Made by a program: the position numbers and the translations under genes
In this document: positions 1 to 10,098 of the stretch, in pieces
Numbering within the stretch: the stretch's first letter is position 1
How the letters are laid out: the number at the start of each line of letters is the position of its first letter
Assembly: GCF_000739775.1 (NCBI RefSeq)
Contig: NZ_BBJH01000006.1
Location: 124,001-188,000 of the forward strand
Origin: Paraburkholderia heleia NBRC 101817
GTDB taxonomy: Bacteria > Pseudomonadota > Gammaproteobacteria > Burkholderiales > Burkholderiaceae
DNA: 64,000 bases
Direction of reading: 5' to 3'
Notes under the pieces: generated by a model
The model's input: the letters and a program-made list of their open reading frames with translations, nothing else
The model's database searches: none
What the model was told of the DNA's origin: nothing

Positions 1-1272
1 TCTTACACCGACGGCCTGCTCGGACCCAGCCAACCCATGTTGGGTCCGCTCGCCGACGGTGGCACACTGATCGCCGGCACGCCGCCTGGCTGCTGGGGTC
101 CGATGATTACGCCGGCATTTCAGGGTGGCCATGAAGTGACCCGGCCGGTCGCCATTGCGGGCGCGGAAGTGGGCGACGCCGTCGCGCTGAAGATCGAGCG
201 CATGCGCGTCACGTCGCTGGCGACGTCGTCCGGCGTCATGCAGTTCGTGGAAGGACGCTACCACGGCGATCCGTTCGTCGCCAAGTTTTGTCCGGCATGC
301 GGCACGGAACATCCCGCAAGTCACCTCGAAGGCATTGGTGCAGACGCGGTGCGCTGCGATCATTGCGGCGCGGAAGCCAACGCGTTCCGCTTCAGGCACG
401 GCTATGTGATCGTGTTCGATCACGAAAACCAGGTCAGCCTCACGGTCAACCAGAGCGTGGCGGATCGCCTGGCTGACAATGCTTCGCAGTTGTCGGCACT
501 GCCCGAGCTTGCGGCACAGCACTCCATCCTCTCGCTCGCGCGCGCCGACATGCCGGGCGTGGCAGCCCACATGCGCCCCTTCCTTGGCAACATCGGCACG
601 ACGCCGTCCCACGATCTGCCCGATTCGCACAACTGCGCCGATTTCGGTCAGTACCTGATTGGCGCACCGCACCGTTACGCGTTGAGCGAAGAATTGCTCC
701 ACGCTGCCAGGACCGACGGCCACATGGACACCAATTCCGTGCGCGAGGGATGTATCGTGATCTGCCCGGTCAAGGTGCCGGGCGCCGGCGTTTATCTCGG
801 CGACATGCACGCGCAGCAAGGCAACGGCGAAATCGCCGGGCACGCCACTGACGTCTCGGGCGAGACGGAGTTGAGCATCGAAGTGATCAAGCGACTGACG
901 CTCGACGGGCCGATCCTGCTGCAAAACGTCGAAGATCTCCCGCCCATGGCGCGCCCCATGAGCGCCGCGCAACGCCGTTGCGTCGCGGAACTCGGGGCCC
1001 GTTGGGGGCAGCATGAGGTCGAGCAAAGCGGGCCGGTCACCTTCATCGGCAGTGGCGTCAATCTCAACGAAGCCACGGAAAACGGCTTGCGCCGTGCGTC
1101 GTCCGTGACCGGTTTGTCGTATGAAGAAGTGCTCAACCGCGCGACCATCACCGGTTCGATTGAAATCAGCCGCCTGCCGGGCACGGTGCGCGTCACCATC
1201 CTGTGCCCGCTGGCTATCCTCGACCGGATCGGAATCGGCCATCTCGTGCGCGAGAAGTACCGGCTTTCATAA
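1..1272 (+). CDS. Acetamidase/formamidase family protein (5' end outside window)
   Basis: The reading frame is open from base 1, so the start lies upstream of the window; the first internal ATG is at 37. The FmdA/AmdA family hydrolyses formamide or short amides to the acid and ammonia in the cytoplasm. Family hallmarks are the stretch YLGDMHAQQGNGEIAGHA about 235 residues into the visible part, the preceding MDTNSVREG segment and the LLQNVEDLPPMARP stretch. A CPAC...CDHC cysteine quartet near visible residue 80 looks like an inserted zinc-ribbon, which I do not recall as standard for the short bacterial formamidases. The substrate cannot be read from the sequence. No gene overlaps it, and an NTF2-like gene follows 270 bases later. 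Confidence 0.85.
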   Translation, partial: SYTDGLLGPSQPMLGPLADGGTLIAGTPPGCWGPMITPAFQGGHEVTRPVAIAGAEVGDAVALKIERMRVTSLATSSGVMQFVEGRYHGDPFVAKFCPACGTEHPASHLEGIGADAVRCDHCGAEANAFRFRHGYVIVFDHENQVSLTVNQSVADRLADNASQLSALPELAAQHSILSLARADMPGVAAHMRPFLGNIGTTPSHDLPDSHNCADFGQYLIGAPHRYALSEELLHAARTDGHMDTNSVREGCIVICPVKVPGAGVYLGDMHAQQGNGEIAGHATDVSGETELSIEVIKRLTLDGPILLQNVEDLPPMARPMSAAQRRCVAELGARWGQHEVEQSGPVTFIGSGVNLNEATENGLRRASSVTGLSYEEVLNRATITGSIEISRLPGTVRVTILCPLAILDRIGIGHLVREKYRLS

Positions 1273-1542
1273 ATTTTTCGCTTCACTATTGACCGCGAGT
1301 ATCAACTGTTATTCATCGCAGGTGGTTTTTGCCAGCATCGATCGTGCGTAACCTTGCTAGCAATAGGGGAAACGAATGGACATGTCAGCGATCACCGCTA
1401 TGAAGGCTTCCGCGCCGGTCGCGCATGCGCTTCCGAAGCACCCGGCGCGGCACCGCGTATTTCGCGAGGGGCCGGCACCTATATCTGCATCCGCGGCCCG
1501 ATTACCCGTTCCGCGCGATGTCACGTTTTCCGGAGGTCTTTC

Positions 1543-1926
1543 ATGCAAGACGCGAACATACGTGAAGCGCTAAACGCGCACTGGCAAGCGTCGGCCGATG
1601 GCGATCTCGAAGCCGAGCACGATATCTACGCCGACGACGCCATCTGCGACTATCCCCAGTCGGGCGAGCGAATCCTCGGGCGGCGGAATCTGCAGGCACT
1701 TCGTGCGCATCATCCAGACAAGCCATCCGGCTTCAAAGTCAGGCGAATTCATGGCGAAGGCAAGCTCTGGGTGACTGAATACACGATCACTTATCAAGGG
1801 CGGTCCGCCTACACCGTGAGCATCATGGAACTGCGTCAAGGCAAGGTCGTTCACGAGACCCAGTATTTTTCGGAATCCTTCGAAGCGCCGGACTGGCGCA
1901 TCCCATGGGCTCAGAAGATCGCATAG
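1543..1926 (+). CDS. NTF2-like / SnoaL-like domain protein
   Basis: This 127-residue protein has the NTF2-like cone fold pattern: an N-terminal helix pair (NAHWQASADGDLEAEHD), then YADDAICDYPQSGERILGR, a central sheet (GKLWVTEYTITYQGR) and a closing strand (VSIMELRQGKVVHETQYF). Such proteins are small isomerases, hydrolases or ligand binders, and no substrate can be assigned. I chose the ATG at 1543 because GGAGG lies 8 bases upstream; the open frame reaches back to 1354 without a ribosome site. A short ORF at 1376-1573 also has a ribosome site (GGGGAAACGA) but its product is unrecognised and overlaps this gene, so I left it out. Confidence 0.75.
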   Translation: MQDANIREALNAHWQASADGDLEAEHDIYADDAICDYPQSGERILGRRNLQALRAHHPDKPSGFKVRRIHGEGKLWVTEYTITYQGRSAYTVSIMELRQGKVVHETQYFSESFEAPDWRIPWAQKIA

Positions 1927-2376
1927 CGCCGCAGGGGATCCTCACGAAGCATTCAGTTAGCCAATGGCTAACATGGAGCTAGCCCCTCGGCGCCGTCCCA
2001 AGGCTCAGGGGGAGCACGCATACTCGCCGCAAACGGAAGGCCACACGCGCGAGTCTCCGGTCAGAACAAGCGCTCCTGCGGATTCGACGAGCAGCTTTTC
2101 GCCAGCAAGCCTTGTTGCAGTTCGAAGCTCCGGGGACCTCTGTGATTGATGATTCTGGCTCGACGTTGGTGACGGGCGTGCCGATCGACTTGTGCATCTG
2201 GATTTGCTAACTGACGATGGCGGCGCGACATGGCGACAGGCGCTTCCGGCCATCCACGCAATGATCTTGCCGAACGCGGGCGCAGACCGATATCGGCGGG
2301 CACGCAAAATGACGATGGCCGGCCATGCCCGCGCCGGCTATCTTCAAGCGCGCGGCGTATTCACGCCGCGTCCGGC
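1927..2376. other. Intergenic stretch between convergent genes
   Basis: About 450 bases separate the NTF2-like gene from mmsA, which converges on it. The only clear structure is a 17-base palindrome at 1956-1972. Short ORFs on both strands lack ribosome sites and recognisable products. Confidence 0.5.
1956..1972. repeat. Perfect 7-bp inverted repeat, GTTAGCC-AAT-GGCTAAC
   Basis: The arms GTTAGCC and GGCTAAC are exact reverse complements around AAT, starting 30 bases after the NTF2-like stop codon. There is no following T-run, so a regulator-binding site is as likely as a weak terminator. Confidence 0.5.
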
Positions 2377-3894
2377 TTATTTGGCGACGGGCATCGCAAA
2401 CTCTGCGCCCTTTTCGATGCTGTCGGGCCAGCGCTGCGTTACGCTCTTGTAGCGCGTATAGAAGCGCACCGCTTCCTCGCCGTATGCGTGATGGTCACCG
2501 AACAGCGAACGCTTCCAGCCGCCGAACGAATGCCAGGCCGACGGCACCGGACTCGGCACATTGATGCCCACCATGCCGATCTGGATCTGCCGGGTGAAGG
2601 TGCGCGCCGCGGCGCCATCTGCCGTAAACAGTGTGACGCAGTTCCCGAGTTCATGCGCGTTGACGAGCCCAATGGCACTGGCAAGATCGGGCACGCGCAC
2701 CACCGAAAGAACCGGCCCGAAAATTTCCTCCCGATAGATTTTCATATCCGGCTTCACGTCGTCAAAGAGCGAGCCGCCGAGAAAGAAGCCCTCTTCGTGG
2801 CCGGGCACGGTATGGCCGCGCCCATCGACCACGAGCTTCGCGCCGGCCGCGACACCCGCGTCGATATACCCCAACACCTTGCTGCGATGCGCCGCACTGA
2901 TAAGCGGGCCCATGTCGAGATCAGGCTCCATGCCCGCACCGATGCGCAGCGAACGTACGCGCGGCACGAGGCGCTCGATCAGTTCGTCGCCAACGCTACC
3001 CACCGCCACCGCGACCGAGGTCGCCATGCAGCGCTCGCCGGCCGAGCCATAGGCCGAATTGATGAGCGCATCCACGGCTTGATCGAGATTTGCATCGGGC
3101 ATGACAACGAGATGGTTCTTCGCACTGCCCAACGCCTGCACGCGCTTGCCGCGTTTGGCGCCCTCGGCGTAGATATATTCGGCCACGGGCGTGGAGGCGA
3201 CGACGGACATCGCGGCCACGTCGGGATGCTGGATCAGCGCGTCGACGGTGCCCCTGTCGCCATTCACCACGTTGAACACGCCTTTGGGAAAGCCCGCCTC
3301 GATGAACAGCTCCGCCAGCCGGATCGACGACGACGGCGTGCGCTCCGAAGGCTTGAGAATGAACGTGTTGCCGGTCGCGGCCGCCATGACGAACATCCAG
3401 CACGGCACCACCACCGGGAAATTGAACGGTGTGACGCCGGCAATCACGCCCACAGGCTGACGCAGATTCCAGCTATCGATGCCGGCGCTGCTCTGATCGG
3501 TGAAATCGGTCTTGAGCAGATTCGGAATGCCGCATGCAAACTCGACGATTTCGATACCACGCATCACCTCGCCCCTGGCATCCGAAAACAGCTTGCCGTG
3601 GTCGCGCGTAATGAGTTCCGCGATTTCGTCCAGATGCGCCTCGAGTAGTTCCTTGAACTTGAACATCAAACGCGCACGCTTGAGCGGCGGGGTTTCGCTC
3701 CAGGCCGCAAACGCGGTTTTCGCGGCCGCCACGGCAGCGGCCACCTCAGCGGTGTTGGCAACCGGCACGCGAGCCGTAATCCGGCCCCGCGCCGGATCGT
3801 ATACGTCGTTGAATCGCCCGCTCACGCCAGCGGTGCCTTGACCGTCGACGAAATGATTAAGTTGGCGCACCGCGCCCTGGTTTGCTTCGCTCAT
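2377..3894 (-). CDS. mmsA: Methylmalonate-semialdehyde dehydrogenase (CoA-acylating)
   Basis: This 505-residue aldehyde dehydrogenase converts methylmalonate or malonate semialdehyde plus CoA and NAD+ to propionyl-CoA or acetyl-CoA, in valine, inositol or beta-alanine breakdown. The catalytic cysteine is C289 in GERCMATS. The [13 protein letters not shown] and [16 protein letters not shown] stretches, and [24 protein letters not shown] near the end read in two parts ([10 protein letters not shown], then AVRFYTR), are typical of the MmsA branch rather than of glutamate-type aldehyde dehydrogenases. The open frame extends to 3939, but I chose the ATG at 3894 because AAGGA lies just upstream. 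It stands alone, so valine-pathway partners are not visible here. Confidence 0.92.
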   Translation of the reverse strand: MSEANQGAVRQLNHFVDGQGTAGVSGRFNDVYDPARGRITARVPVANTAEVAAAVAAAKTAFAAWSETPPLKRARLMFKFKELLEAHLDEIAELITRDHGKLFSDARGEVMRGIEIVEFACGIPNLLKTDFTDQSSAGIDSWNLRQPVGVIAGVTPFNFPVVVPCWMFVMAAATGNTFILKPSERTPSSSIRLAELFIEAGFPKGVFNVVNGDRGTVDALIQHPDVAAMSVVASTPVAEYIYAEGAKRGKRVQALGSAKNHLVVMPDANLDQAVDALINSAYGSAGERCMATSVAVAVGSVGDELIERLVPRVRSLRIGAGMEPDLDMGPLISAAHRSKVLGYIDAGVAAGAKLVVDGRGHTVPGHEEGFFLGGSLFDDVKPDMKIYREEIFGPVLSVVRVPDLASAIGLVNAHELGNCVTLFTADGAAARTFTRQIQIGMVGINVPSPVPSAWHSFGGWKRSLFGDHHAYGEEAVRFYTRYKSVTQRWPDSIEKGAEFAMPVAK

Positions 3895-4129
3895 ACGTCC
3901 TTCCTTTAGGGGAATATGGGCGCCGCCGGTGGATCGCAAGAGGTCCGCGTCGCAGCGCGCATCACGTCAAGTGGCCGGGCATCTCCGTGACTCCCCGCCA
4001 GGATCAGCAGTCATCGACTGCTAACCAAAACAGTCTACTTTTTATGGCTCAGCGTCGATGCGCTAGCTACGACGGTTTGGGGACATTCCCGGATCATTTC
4101 GGGCCAGTTCCAGGCGCGCACGTAAATCA

Positions 4130-5653
4130 TTACCCGCCGTATGTCGACTCCCAGCCCCCACCCAGCGCTTTACAGAGCGTGATGAGATTCGTAGCCGCCG
4201 TTGCCTTGCTTTGCTCGAGATTGCTCTGTGCTTCGAGCAACTGCTTTTGCACGTTCAATACGTCGAGATAGTCGAGCGCCCCAGCCTTGTAACGTTCGCG
4301 CGCGACCGAGAGCGCGCGCTCGTTCATGGTCACGGCCTGAGCCAGCCGATCGCGGCGACGCTGTTCGGCGTCGTAGGTGACCAATGCGTCGTCCACTTCC
4401 TGCCATGCGCGCAGCACCGTTTGCTTGTAGGCAATCGCGGCTTCCTGCTGTTGCGCCTCCCGCAGTTGGAGCGTCCCCTTCAGGCGTCCGCCCTCGAAAA
4501 TCGGAAACGTAATGGAAGGTCCAACGACAAACTGCCCCGACGCCCAACTGGCCAGACTCGAGAGTTGAAGACTCTGAAAGCCCGCGCTCCCATTGAGCAT
4601 GATGCGCGGATAAAAATCAGCCTTCGCTACGCCGATCGATGCCGTCGCCGCGTGCAGTTCGGCCTCCGCCTTGCGGATATCCGGCCGGCGCTGCACGAGT
4701 TCGGAAGGAAAACCGATAGGCACCTGCGCGGGAAGCACAGGCACCGCCTGCGGTTCTCCCAGCGTCTTGCGCAGCGCGCCGGGTTCCTCGCCGAGCAGCA
4801 GGCCGATCGCATTGATCGTCGTTTCGGAGTGCGATTCGAGCGTGGGAATCAGGCTTTCAATGTTCTCTACCTGCGCCGACGCATTCGAAACATCGAGATC
4901 CGTCGTGACGCCTTCATGCGCGCGGACCTGCGTGAGCCTCAGGGCATCGTTGGCAATCTCGAGGTTCTGATTCGCGATCCGCAGGAGTTCCTGCGTGTCG
5001 CGCAGTTCGACATAGTCTCGTGCCAGCTCCGCGCGCGCGCTCAGCAAGACCGCGTTGCGGTCCTCATATGAGGCTTCGGAAAGCGCCGTCGCCGCTTCGA
5101 CGCTGCGTCGCACGCGGCCCCAGATATCGATCTCCCATGAGGCGTCGAACCCGACCTGATACAGGTTATAGGCGGGCGAGCCCTTGGAGCCCGGCATCGC
5201 CGAAACGCCAAGCGGCGCGCTGCCGGAAGCAGACTGTGACTGTGTTTGCGTAGGCGTGACGCCGAGTAACGACAGGATGCCGTTTTCGCTGCCGCGTTCG
5301 CGGTTATACGATGCGGCGGCGTCGAGCGTCGGATATTCGGCGGCGCCCGCCACGCGGCGCTCGGCCCGGCTCTGCAGCAGGCGTGCGGAGGCCGCCGCCA
5401 CATCCAGGTTTGCGTCCGCCAGCCGCTTTTCCAACCCGTTCAATACCGGATCGTCGAACAGCGTCCACCATTCCGGACCAAACTGGCCTTCCACGGCCTT
5501 GCTCGGCGACTGTGCTGCCTGCGTACGGTTGAAGACCTCTGGCGTCGTCGCCTGCGGTGGTTCGAAGTTGGGGCCTACAGTGCAAGCCGTTATTGCAAGG
5601 CAAGCGAGAGCCGTGAGCAGGGTCCCGCGGGTCGAGTATCCGCTTGCGTTCAT
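4130..5653 (-). CDS. Outer-membrane efflux lipoprotein, NodT/OprM family
   Basis: This 507-residue protein is the outer-membrane channel of a tripartite pump. A signal peptide ends in a lipobox (LAITAC), with the lipidated cysteine near residue 24, followed by VGPNFEPP, the usual start of NodT-family lipoproteins. Two outer membrane efflux domains follow, with SWEIDIWGRVRRSVEAA and ELVQRRPDIRKAEAEL as family hallmarks. Its ATG overlaps the stop of the HlyD adaptor gene by four bases (ATGA), so it is the last cistron of an MFS-adaptor-channel operon. It probably forms a trimeric duct across the periplasm. Confidence 0.92.
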   Translation of the reverse strand: MNASGYSTRGTLLTALACLAITACTVGPNFEPPQATTPEVFNRTQAAQSPSKAVEGQFGPEWWTLFDDPVLNGLEKRLADANLDVAAASARLLQSRAERRVAGAAEYPTLDAAASYNRERGSENGILSLLGVTPTQTQSQSASGSAPLGVSAMPGSKGSPAYNLYQVGFDASWEIDIWGRVRRSVEAATALSEASYEDRNAVLLSARAELARDYVELRDTQELLRIANQNLEIANDALRLTQVRAHEGVTTDLDVSNASAQVENIESLIPTLESHSETTINAIGLLLGEEPGALRKTLGEPQAVPVLPAQVPIGFPSELVQRRPDIRKAEAELHAATASIGVAKADFYPRIMLNGSAGFQSLQLSSLASWASGQFVVGPSITFPIFEGGRLKGTLQLREAQQQEAAIAYKQTVLRAWQEVDDALVTYDAEQRRRDRLAQAVTMNERALSVARERYKAGALDYLDVLNVQKQLLEAQSNLEQSKATAATNLITLCKALGGGWESTYGG

Positions 5654-6756
5654 TTTCTTTCCGCTCCCTCTGCCGTCGCCTCTCCACCCCGGCCAACGGT
5701 CACTTCCGCTTCAACCGAGAGCCCAACGCTCAACGCCGATGCAGCCGGCTGCCCGCGATCGATCGTGATCTTGACAGGCACGCGCTGCACGACCTTCGTG
5801 AAGTTGCCCGTTGCGTTGTCTGGCGCAATGGGCGCGAAGCTCACGCCAGTCGCCGGCGCAAGGCTGTCGATGCGGCCTCGGATCACGACGCCGGGAAGAC
5901 TGTCGACCGTCACGCGCGCGCTTTCACCCGGCCGCATATTGGTAATCTGGCTCTCCTGGAAGTTGGCGATCACATACGCGTCCGCGAGCGGGACGATTGC
6001 CAGCACCGGAGCACCGGGCGTCACGAATGCGCCAACCCGCGCCGACCGGCGCCCAACCTTGCCGTCTACCGGCGCCCGGATCTCCGTATAGGAGAGGTTG
6101 AGCTTCGCCTGCTCGAGCGCCGCTTCGGCGTGCTCCAGTGCGCCCGCGGCCTTGTCGCGCTGCGTGCGCAGGACGTCCAGATTCTGCTCGGTGGCCGACA
6201 ACGCCGCCTGGTCGTGCGCCTGCTGCGCGAGCTGCTCGGCGAGTGTGCTCGACGACTGTTGTTGCTCCTGCGCGGTCCCCGCACCGGCCGTGGAAAGATT
6301 CTGATAGCGCGCAGCGTTGGCCCGCGCGAAGCCAATCGACGCTTCGTCGGCCCGCAGCGTGGCGCGCGCCTGATCGACCAGCGAGGGCTGGCGTGCAATC
6401 TCCGCATCGAAGTTTGCAACCGCTGCCTTTGCCCCCAGCACCTCCGCCTCGGCGCTCATCAATGCCGCGCGAAAGTCGCGGTCGTCGATCCGCACGAGCA
6501 GTTCGCCCGCCTTCACGTCTTCGTTATCGTTCGCCAATACCTCCGTGATCTGCCCCGCGACACGCGGCGCGACGAGCGTGAAATCCGCCGTGACGTATGC
6601 ATCATTGGTGGATTCCGAATTGGAGCGGGACAAAAGCTTCATGCCGGCCCATGCAGCGACGCCGATCACGACGATGATGGCTGCAGTACGGATCCACTTA
6701 AACTTGGACGGGGTGAGTGTGGGGGTGGGTGTCAGGGTGGGTTTGGTCGATGACAT
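5650..6756 (-). CDS. HlyD/EmrA-family periplasmic adaptor
   Basis: This 368-residue membrane-fusion protein links the inner-membrane MFS pump to the outer-membrane channel. One N-terminal membrane anchor (about residues 24-42) is followed by NDAYVTADFTLVAPRVAGQI, the first half of the biotinyl-lipoyl domain. An alpha-helical hairpin rich in Ala, Gln and Glu comes next, then the second lipoyl half (SYTEIRAPVDGKVGRRSARV) and a beta-barrel with NATGNFTKVVQRVPVKI, the usual EmrA signature. AAGGGA precedes the ATG. It starts 12 bases after the MFS gene and overlaps the channel gene by four bases, so the three are one operon. Confidence 0.93.
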   Translation of the reverse strand: MSSTKPTLTPTPTLTPSKFKWIRTAAIIVVIGVAAWAGMKLLSRSNSESTNDAYVTADFTLVAPRVAGQITEVLANDNEDVKAGELLVRIDDRDFRAALMSAEAEVLGAKAAVANFDAEIARQPSLVDQARATLRADEASIGFARANAARYQNLSTAGAGTAQEQQQSSSTLAEQLAQQAHDQAALSATEQNLDVLRTQRDKAAGALEHAEAALEQAKLNLSYTEIRAPVDGKVGRRSARVGAFVTPGAPVLAIVPLADAYVIANFQESQITNMRPGESARVTVDSLPGVVIRGRIDSLAPATGVSFAPIAPDNATGNFTKVVQRVPVKITIDRGQPAASALSVGLSVEAEVTVGRGGEATAEGAERK

Positions 6757-6768
6757 GGAAAACGTCCC

Positions 6769-8394
6769 TTAATTCGAAGCGGGCGGCGTAGTGCTCCACG
6801 GCGGATAAATGCGCACCGGCAGCACAGGAACAAGAACAAGCAGAGCGAGCGCGACGCACGCCATCACACGATAGAGATCGGCGGAAGTCAGAACGACCGC
6901 CTGCTCGTGAATACGGTGTGCAAGTTGCCCAAGGGCATAGGGCGTGTCGAGGCTCTGGCCTGTCACCAGCGCGTGGTTTCCTAGCTGATCGACGAGCATG
7001 CTCGAATGGAAATGCTCGCGCGCGGTCCCCACCCCCTCTATCAGGCCCGTCGCCATGGCGGCCGAGAACGTCTTGACGGTATTGAACATCGCCGAAGCGA
7101 ACGGGCCTTCCGTCGGCGGCAAACCCGTCGTGACACCCATCAGGATCGACATGATCACCATGGGCTGCGCGATGATCTGCAGCGACTGCAGCACGTAGAA
7201 GTTGTTACGAATCCACTCGGAAGTCATGAAGCTTCCCATTACGCACGTCGCGAACATCAGGGACAGACCTATGGCAATCACCCAGCGGTGATCGGCACGC
7301 CGCGTATTCAACAAAGCCGCTGTCAAAGGGAGTGTAACCAGCAACGGAACGGCCAGAAACAACGAGAGCGGCGCTACCTGTAGCGGCCTGTATGCGTGAA
7401 TCCTGGCGAGAAATTGTCCGGGGATTGCCGCCACGCCCACCAGCAGGATCACGGTGCCGAGCAACGTCGAGAGTCCATGGGTGAAATTCCTGCGAGCCAG
7501 CAATTGAAGCTTGAAAAATGGTACCGGCTGAAACCACTCATTGACGAGAAACATCACGAGCAGCAGCCCACCTGCGCAGAACATGAAGCGGATGAACTCC
7601 GATTCGAACCAGTCGAGCCGATCGCCTTGAAAAAGCCCGGTCACAAGCATTGCAAACGCGGGGAAGCCCGTAACGACCCCGATCCAGTTGAACCTGCGAA
7701 AGCGTTCGAGCTTCACCGGATCGGCGGGCAGCCCCTGCTGAATCGCGATACAGCACAGCACACCGAGCGGAATGATTTGCCAGAATGCCATGCGCCAACT
7801 CACGAACTCCGTCCACAACGCTGCCAGCGGCGTGCCGAGCGCAGGGCCGAAGGTCGCCGTGAGCGCATAGCCGGCAAGGCCATACAGCTTGAATTCGGGC
7901 GGCAGATAACGCAGCGCCACGATGATCAGCATGGGGGGCAGGCAACCGCCCGCGATTCCCTGGAGGATACGCAAGACATAGAGCGTCGCCAGATTCGGTG
8001 CGAACGGGCAAAGCAATCCGAAGAACATGGTGGCAAGCACCGCGCCGATTGTGAAGCGCTTCAGCGTAAAGGTGATGCCGAACCAGGGTGCAAATACCAT
8101 CGTGGCGACGTTGGCGGCCTCGAAGAGCGCGGTCAGCCACGTCCCATCGTCGTGTCCGATCAGGAGCGCGCCCTGGACATCGGCCATCGCCGCGGCGGTG
8201 ACTTGCTCATTGAGGATGGCCAGCAGCGAAGCGAACAACATGCCGAGCAGGCCCACAACAATGCGGAGCGTAAACGCCGCTTGCGCAGGAGTCGGTTGCG
8301 TCGGCTCCGCCACCACGCGCACGGGGCGTTGATCCGGCAACTGCGGGGCGGTTGCCGCTTCCGTTCCAGTCGTCGAGGGGTTCGCGGTCGTCAT
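6769..8394 (-). CDS. MFS multidrug exporter, DHA2 (EmrB-like, 14-TM) family
   Basis: This 541-residue inner-membrane proton antiporter is the first cistron of a three-gene efflux operon. After a Thr/Pro-rich cytoplasmic tail of about 45 residues it has roughly 14 hydrophobic segments. The helix 1-2 region has NEQVTAAAMADVQGAL where EmrB has a D-x-x-I-x-N-V type motif, and the helix 4 region has ILQGIAGGCLPP. Compared with canonical EmrB, helix 1 carries NEQ in place of LDxTI, so it belongs to a side branch often annotated near aromatic-acid or fusaric-acid exporters. A divergent LysR gene 687 bases away is the likely regulator. Confidence 0.88.
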   Translation of the reverse strand: MTTANPSTTGTEAATAPQLPDQRPVRVVAEPTQPTPAQAAFTLRIVVGLLGMLFASLLAILNEQVTAAAMADVQGALLIGHDDGTWLTALFEAANVATMVFAPWFGITFTLKRFTIGAVLATMFFGLLCPFAPNLATLYVLRILQGIAGGCLPPMLIIVALRYLPPEFKLYGLAGYALTATFGPALGTPLAALWTEFVSWRMAFWQIIPLGVLCCIAIQQGLPADPVKLERFRRFNWIGVVTGFPAFAMLVTGLFQGDRLDWFESEFIRFMFCAGGLLLVMFLVNEWFQPVPFFKLQLLARRNFTHGLSTLLGTVILLVGVAAIPGQFLARIHAYRPLQVAPLSLFLAVPLLVTLPLTAALLNTRRADHRWVIAIGLSLMFATCVMGSFMTSEWIRNNFYVLQSLQIIAQPMVIMSILMGVTTGLPPTEGPFASAMFNTVKTFSAAMATGLIEGVGTAREHFHSSMLVDQLGNHALVTGQSLDTPYALGQLAHRIHEQAVVLTSADLYRVMACVALALLVLVPVLPVRIYPPWSTTPPASN

Positions 8395-9081
8395 GGGGAT
8401 CAGCTACTGTTGGTCAGAGACATTGCTCGCGGCGATCGAACATGCCGAGCCAGCCGTTGAATCGACCCGGTATGGGTTTGACTTCGGGCATCGCGGAATA
8501 CATCTCAAATTCTCTCGTTTCGTTAGCGCTACTTCTTTATGTGGACATTTCTCCCTGTAGCGATTCATCCGCCTGCACCCTCATCGATACGATGATTGCG
8601 CCGCTTTGCGGTGCCGGATCGCCGCGGATTGTTGCTGTCCGTTGAGTGCTTTATTGTCAGAGACGAACCCAATTTCTCAAAGTCTCGGTTGGTCCGATTT
8701 TGGGCCATCTAGTACGAGATTTTTGCCACGTTGTCCCGTCATCCGTGTGCGGCGCTCGTGCGCTGTGCCCCACCTTGTCATGTCAGGGCAATTACCCTGC
8801 TGCGCGCGACAAGCAGCGCGTACACAAGCAGGCGGCTCGACGCAAGCCTCACTGCTTACGCATGGGTCATTCATGCGCTGTTTTGAGCCAAACGAGGTTG
8901 TGCGGCGCTACCAGGCGGCACTCGATGCTTAGAATCGCGCCGTATGCACCGAGGTCGAGGGTAAATCGCGATAGACACGTTCAATCGACGTTTGCTAACG
9001 CACTCACATCGGCACGCGCGGGACGGCTTTTGGTTTTACTTTTACTTTCCGTTTGCAAAGGACTCAGATCAGGGAGTCAAG
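8395..9081. other. Divergent regulatory region between efflux operon and LysR gene
   Basis: This 687-base region separates the efflux operon, read leftward, from the lysR-type gene, read rightward, and must hold both promoters. I could not pick out one convincing T-N11-A LysR box. Short ORFs in it have no ribosome sites or known products. Confidence 0.5.
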
Positions 9082-10098
9082 ATGGACAGACTACGCGAGA
9101 TGGAGGTTTTTGTGGCCATCCTCGAACGAGGCAGCTTTAGCGCTGCATCCGAAAAATTCGGCTTGTCGCGCGCGGCGGTTTCGCGGGCAGTCAACTCGCT
9201 CGAAGCACGCTTGGGCGCTCAGTTGCTGGCACGCACGACGCGCTCGGTCCGGCCCACGGATGCGGGCACCGCTTACCTCGATGCCTGCCGCAAGCTGCTG
9301 GATGGCATTAGCGACGCTGAGTCGCATATCGCCGCGGATCCCGAGAATCCTGTGGGCACGCTCACGATTACGGCGCCGGTCCAACTCGGTCAGCGGTTTA
9401 TCGCTCCGCTCGTCAACGCCTATACCCATCGCTATCCCGACGTCAGCGTGAACGCGGTTTATCTTGATCGCCCCACGCGCCTGCTTGAAGAAGGCGTGGA
9501 TATCGCCATACGCATTGGTCATCTCGAAGATTCGTCGACATTCGCGGTGCGGTTAGGGTCGGTGCGCCGGCAAACCTTCGCGTCGCCCGCTTATCTTGCC
9601 GAGCGCGGAGAACCCATGCACCCGAGAGACCTTGTCGACCACCATTGTGTTTCCTTTACCGGCGTTTCCCAACCGCTCGAGTGGATATTTTACGAGAACA
9701 ATTCAAAGATTCCCGTACGGCTGCGGCCGCGCTTGATCGTCAATCTGGCACCCGCCGCCATTTCCGCGGCGCAAGACGGCGTGGGCATCACGCAGTTGCT
9801 GTCGTATCAAGCCACAACCGAAGTGTCCTCGGGAAATCTACTGCCAATCTTGAGGGCGTACGAGCCCGAGTCACTGCCGGTCAATCTGCTTCATGTCGAA
9901 CGGCGCGGGACGAGCGGAAAGATTCGGTCCTTCGTGGAATTTGTTACCGAAACGCTGCGAAAAAATGCGCACCTTCAGTGCGGAAGCGGCGTGACATCCG
10001 AAGGGCTTTGCACGCCGGATTTCGAAGCGCACGTGCAATATCTACAGCCGCTTATTCATTCACCCGACACCTCAGCCACAACTCGAAGCTCGCGGTAA
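9082..10098 (+). CDS. LysR-family transcriptional regulator
   Basis: This 338-residue regulator has the N-terminal winged helix (MDRLREMEVFVAILERGSFS, then AVSRAVNSLEARLGAQLLAR) and a C-terminal periplasmic-binding-like effector domain. I chose the ATG at 9082 because AGGGAG lies about 8 bases upstream and the protein then starts as LysR proteins of this size do; the frame is open from 8992. Its last 35-40 residues extend beyond the usual LysR end and overlap the mug gene tail-to-tail by 43 bases, which suggests a drifted stop codon. The divergent position argues for control of the efflux operon at 4130-8394, perhaps in response to an aromatic acid. The ligand is unknown. Confidence 0.9.
   Translation: MDRLREMEVFVAILERGSFSAASEKFGLSRAAVSRAVNSLEARLGAQLLARTTRSVRPTDAGTAYLDACRKLLDGISDAESHIAADPENPVGTLTITAPVQLGQRFIAPLVNAYTHRYPDVSVNAVYLDRPTRLLEEGVDIAIRIGHLEDSSTFAVRLGSVRRQTFASPAYLAERGEPMHPRDLVDHHCVSFTGVSQPLEWIFYENNSKIPVRLRPRLIVNLAPAAISAAQDGVGITQLLSYQATTEVSSGNLLPILRAYEPESLPVNLLHVERRGTSGKIRSFVEFVTETLRKNAHLQCGSGVTSEGLCTPDFEAHVQYLQPLIHSPDTSATTRSSR

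Noticed and set aside
1376..1573. 65-aa ORF with a good ribosome site before the NTF2-like gene
   Set aside because: Its product is unrecognised, it overlaps the better supported NTF2-like gene, and Ala/Pro/Arg composition fits a chance frame. It might be a remnant.
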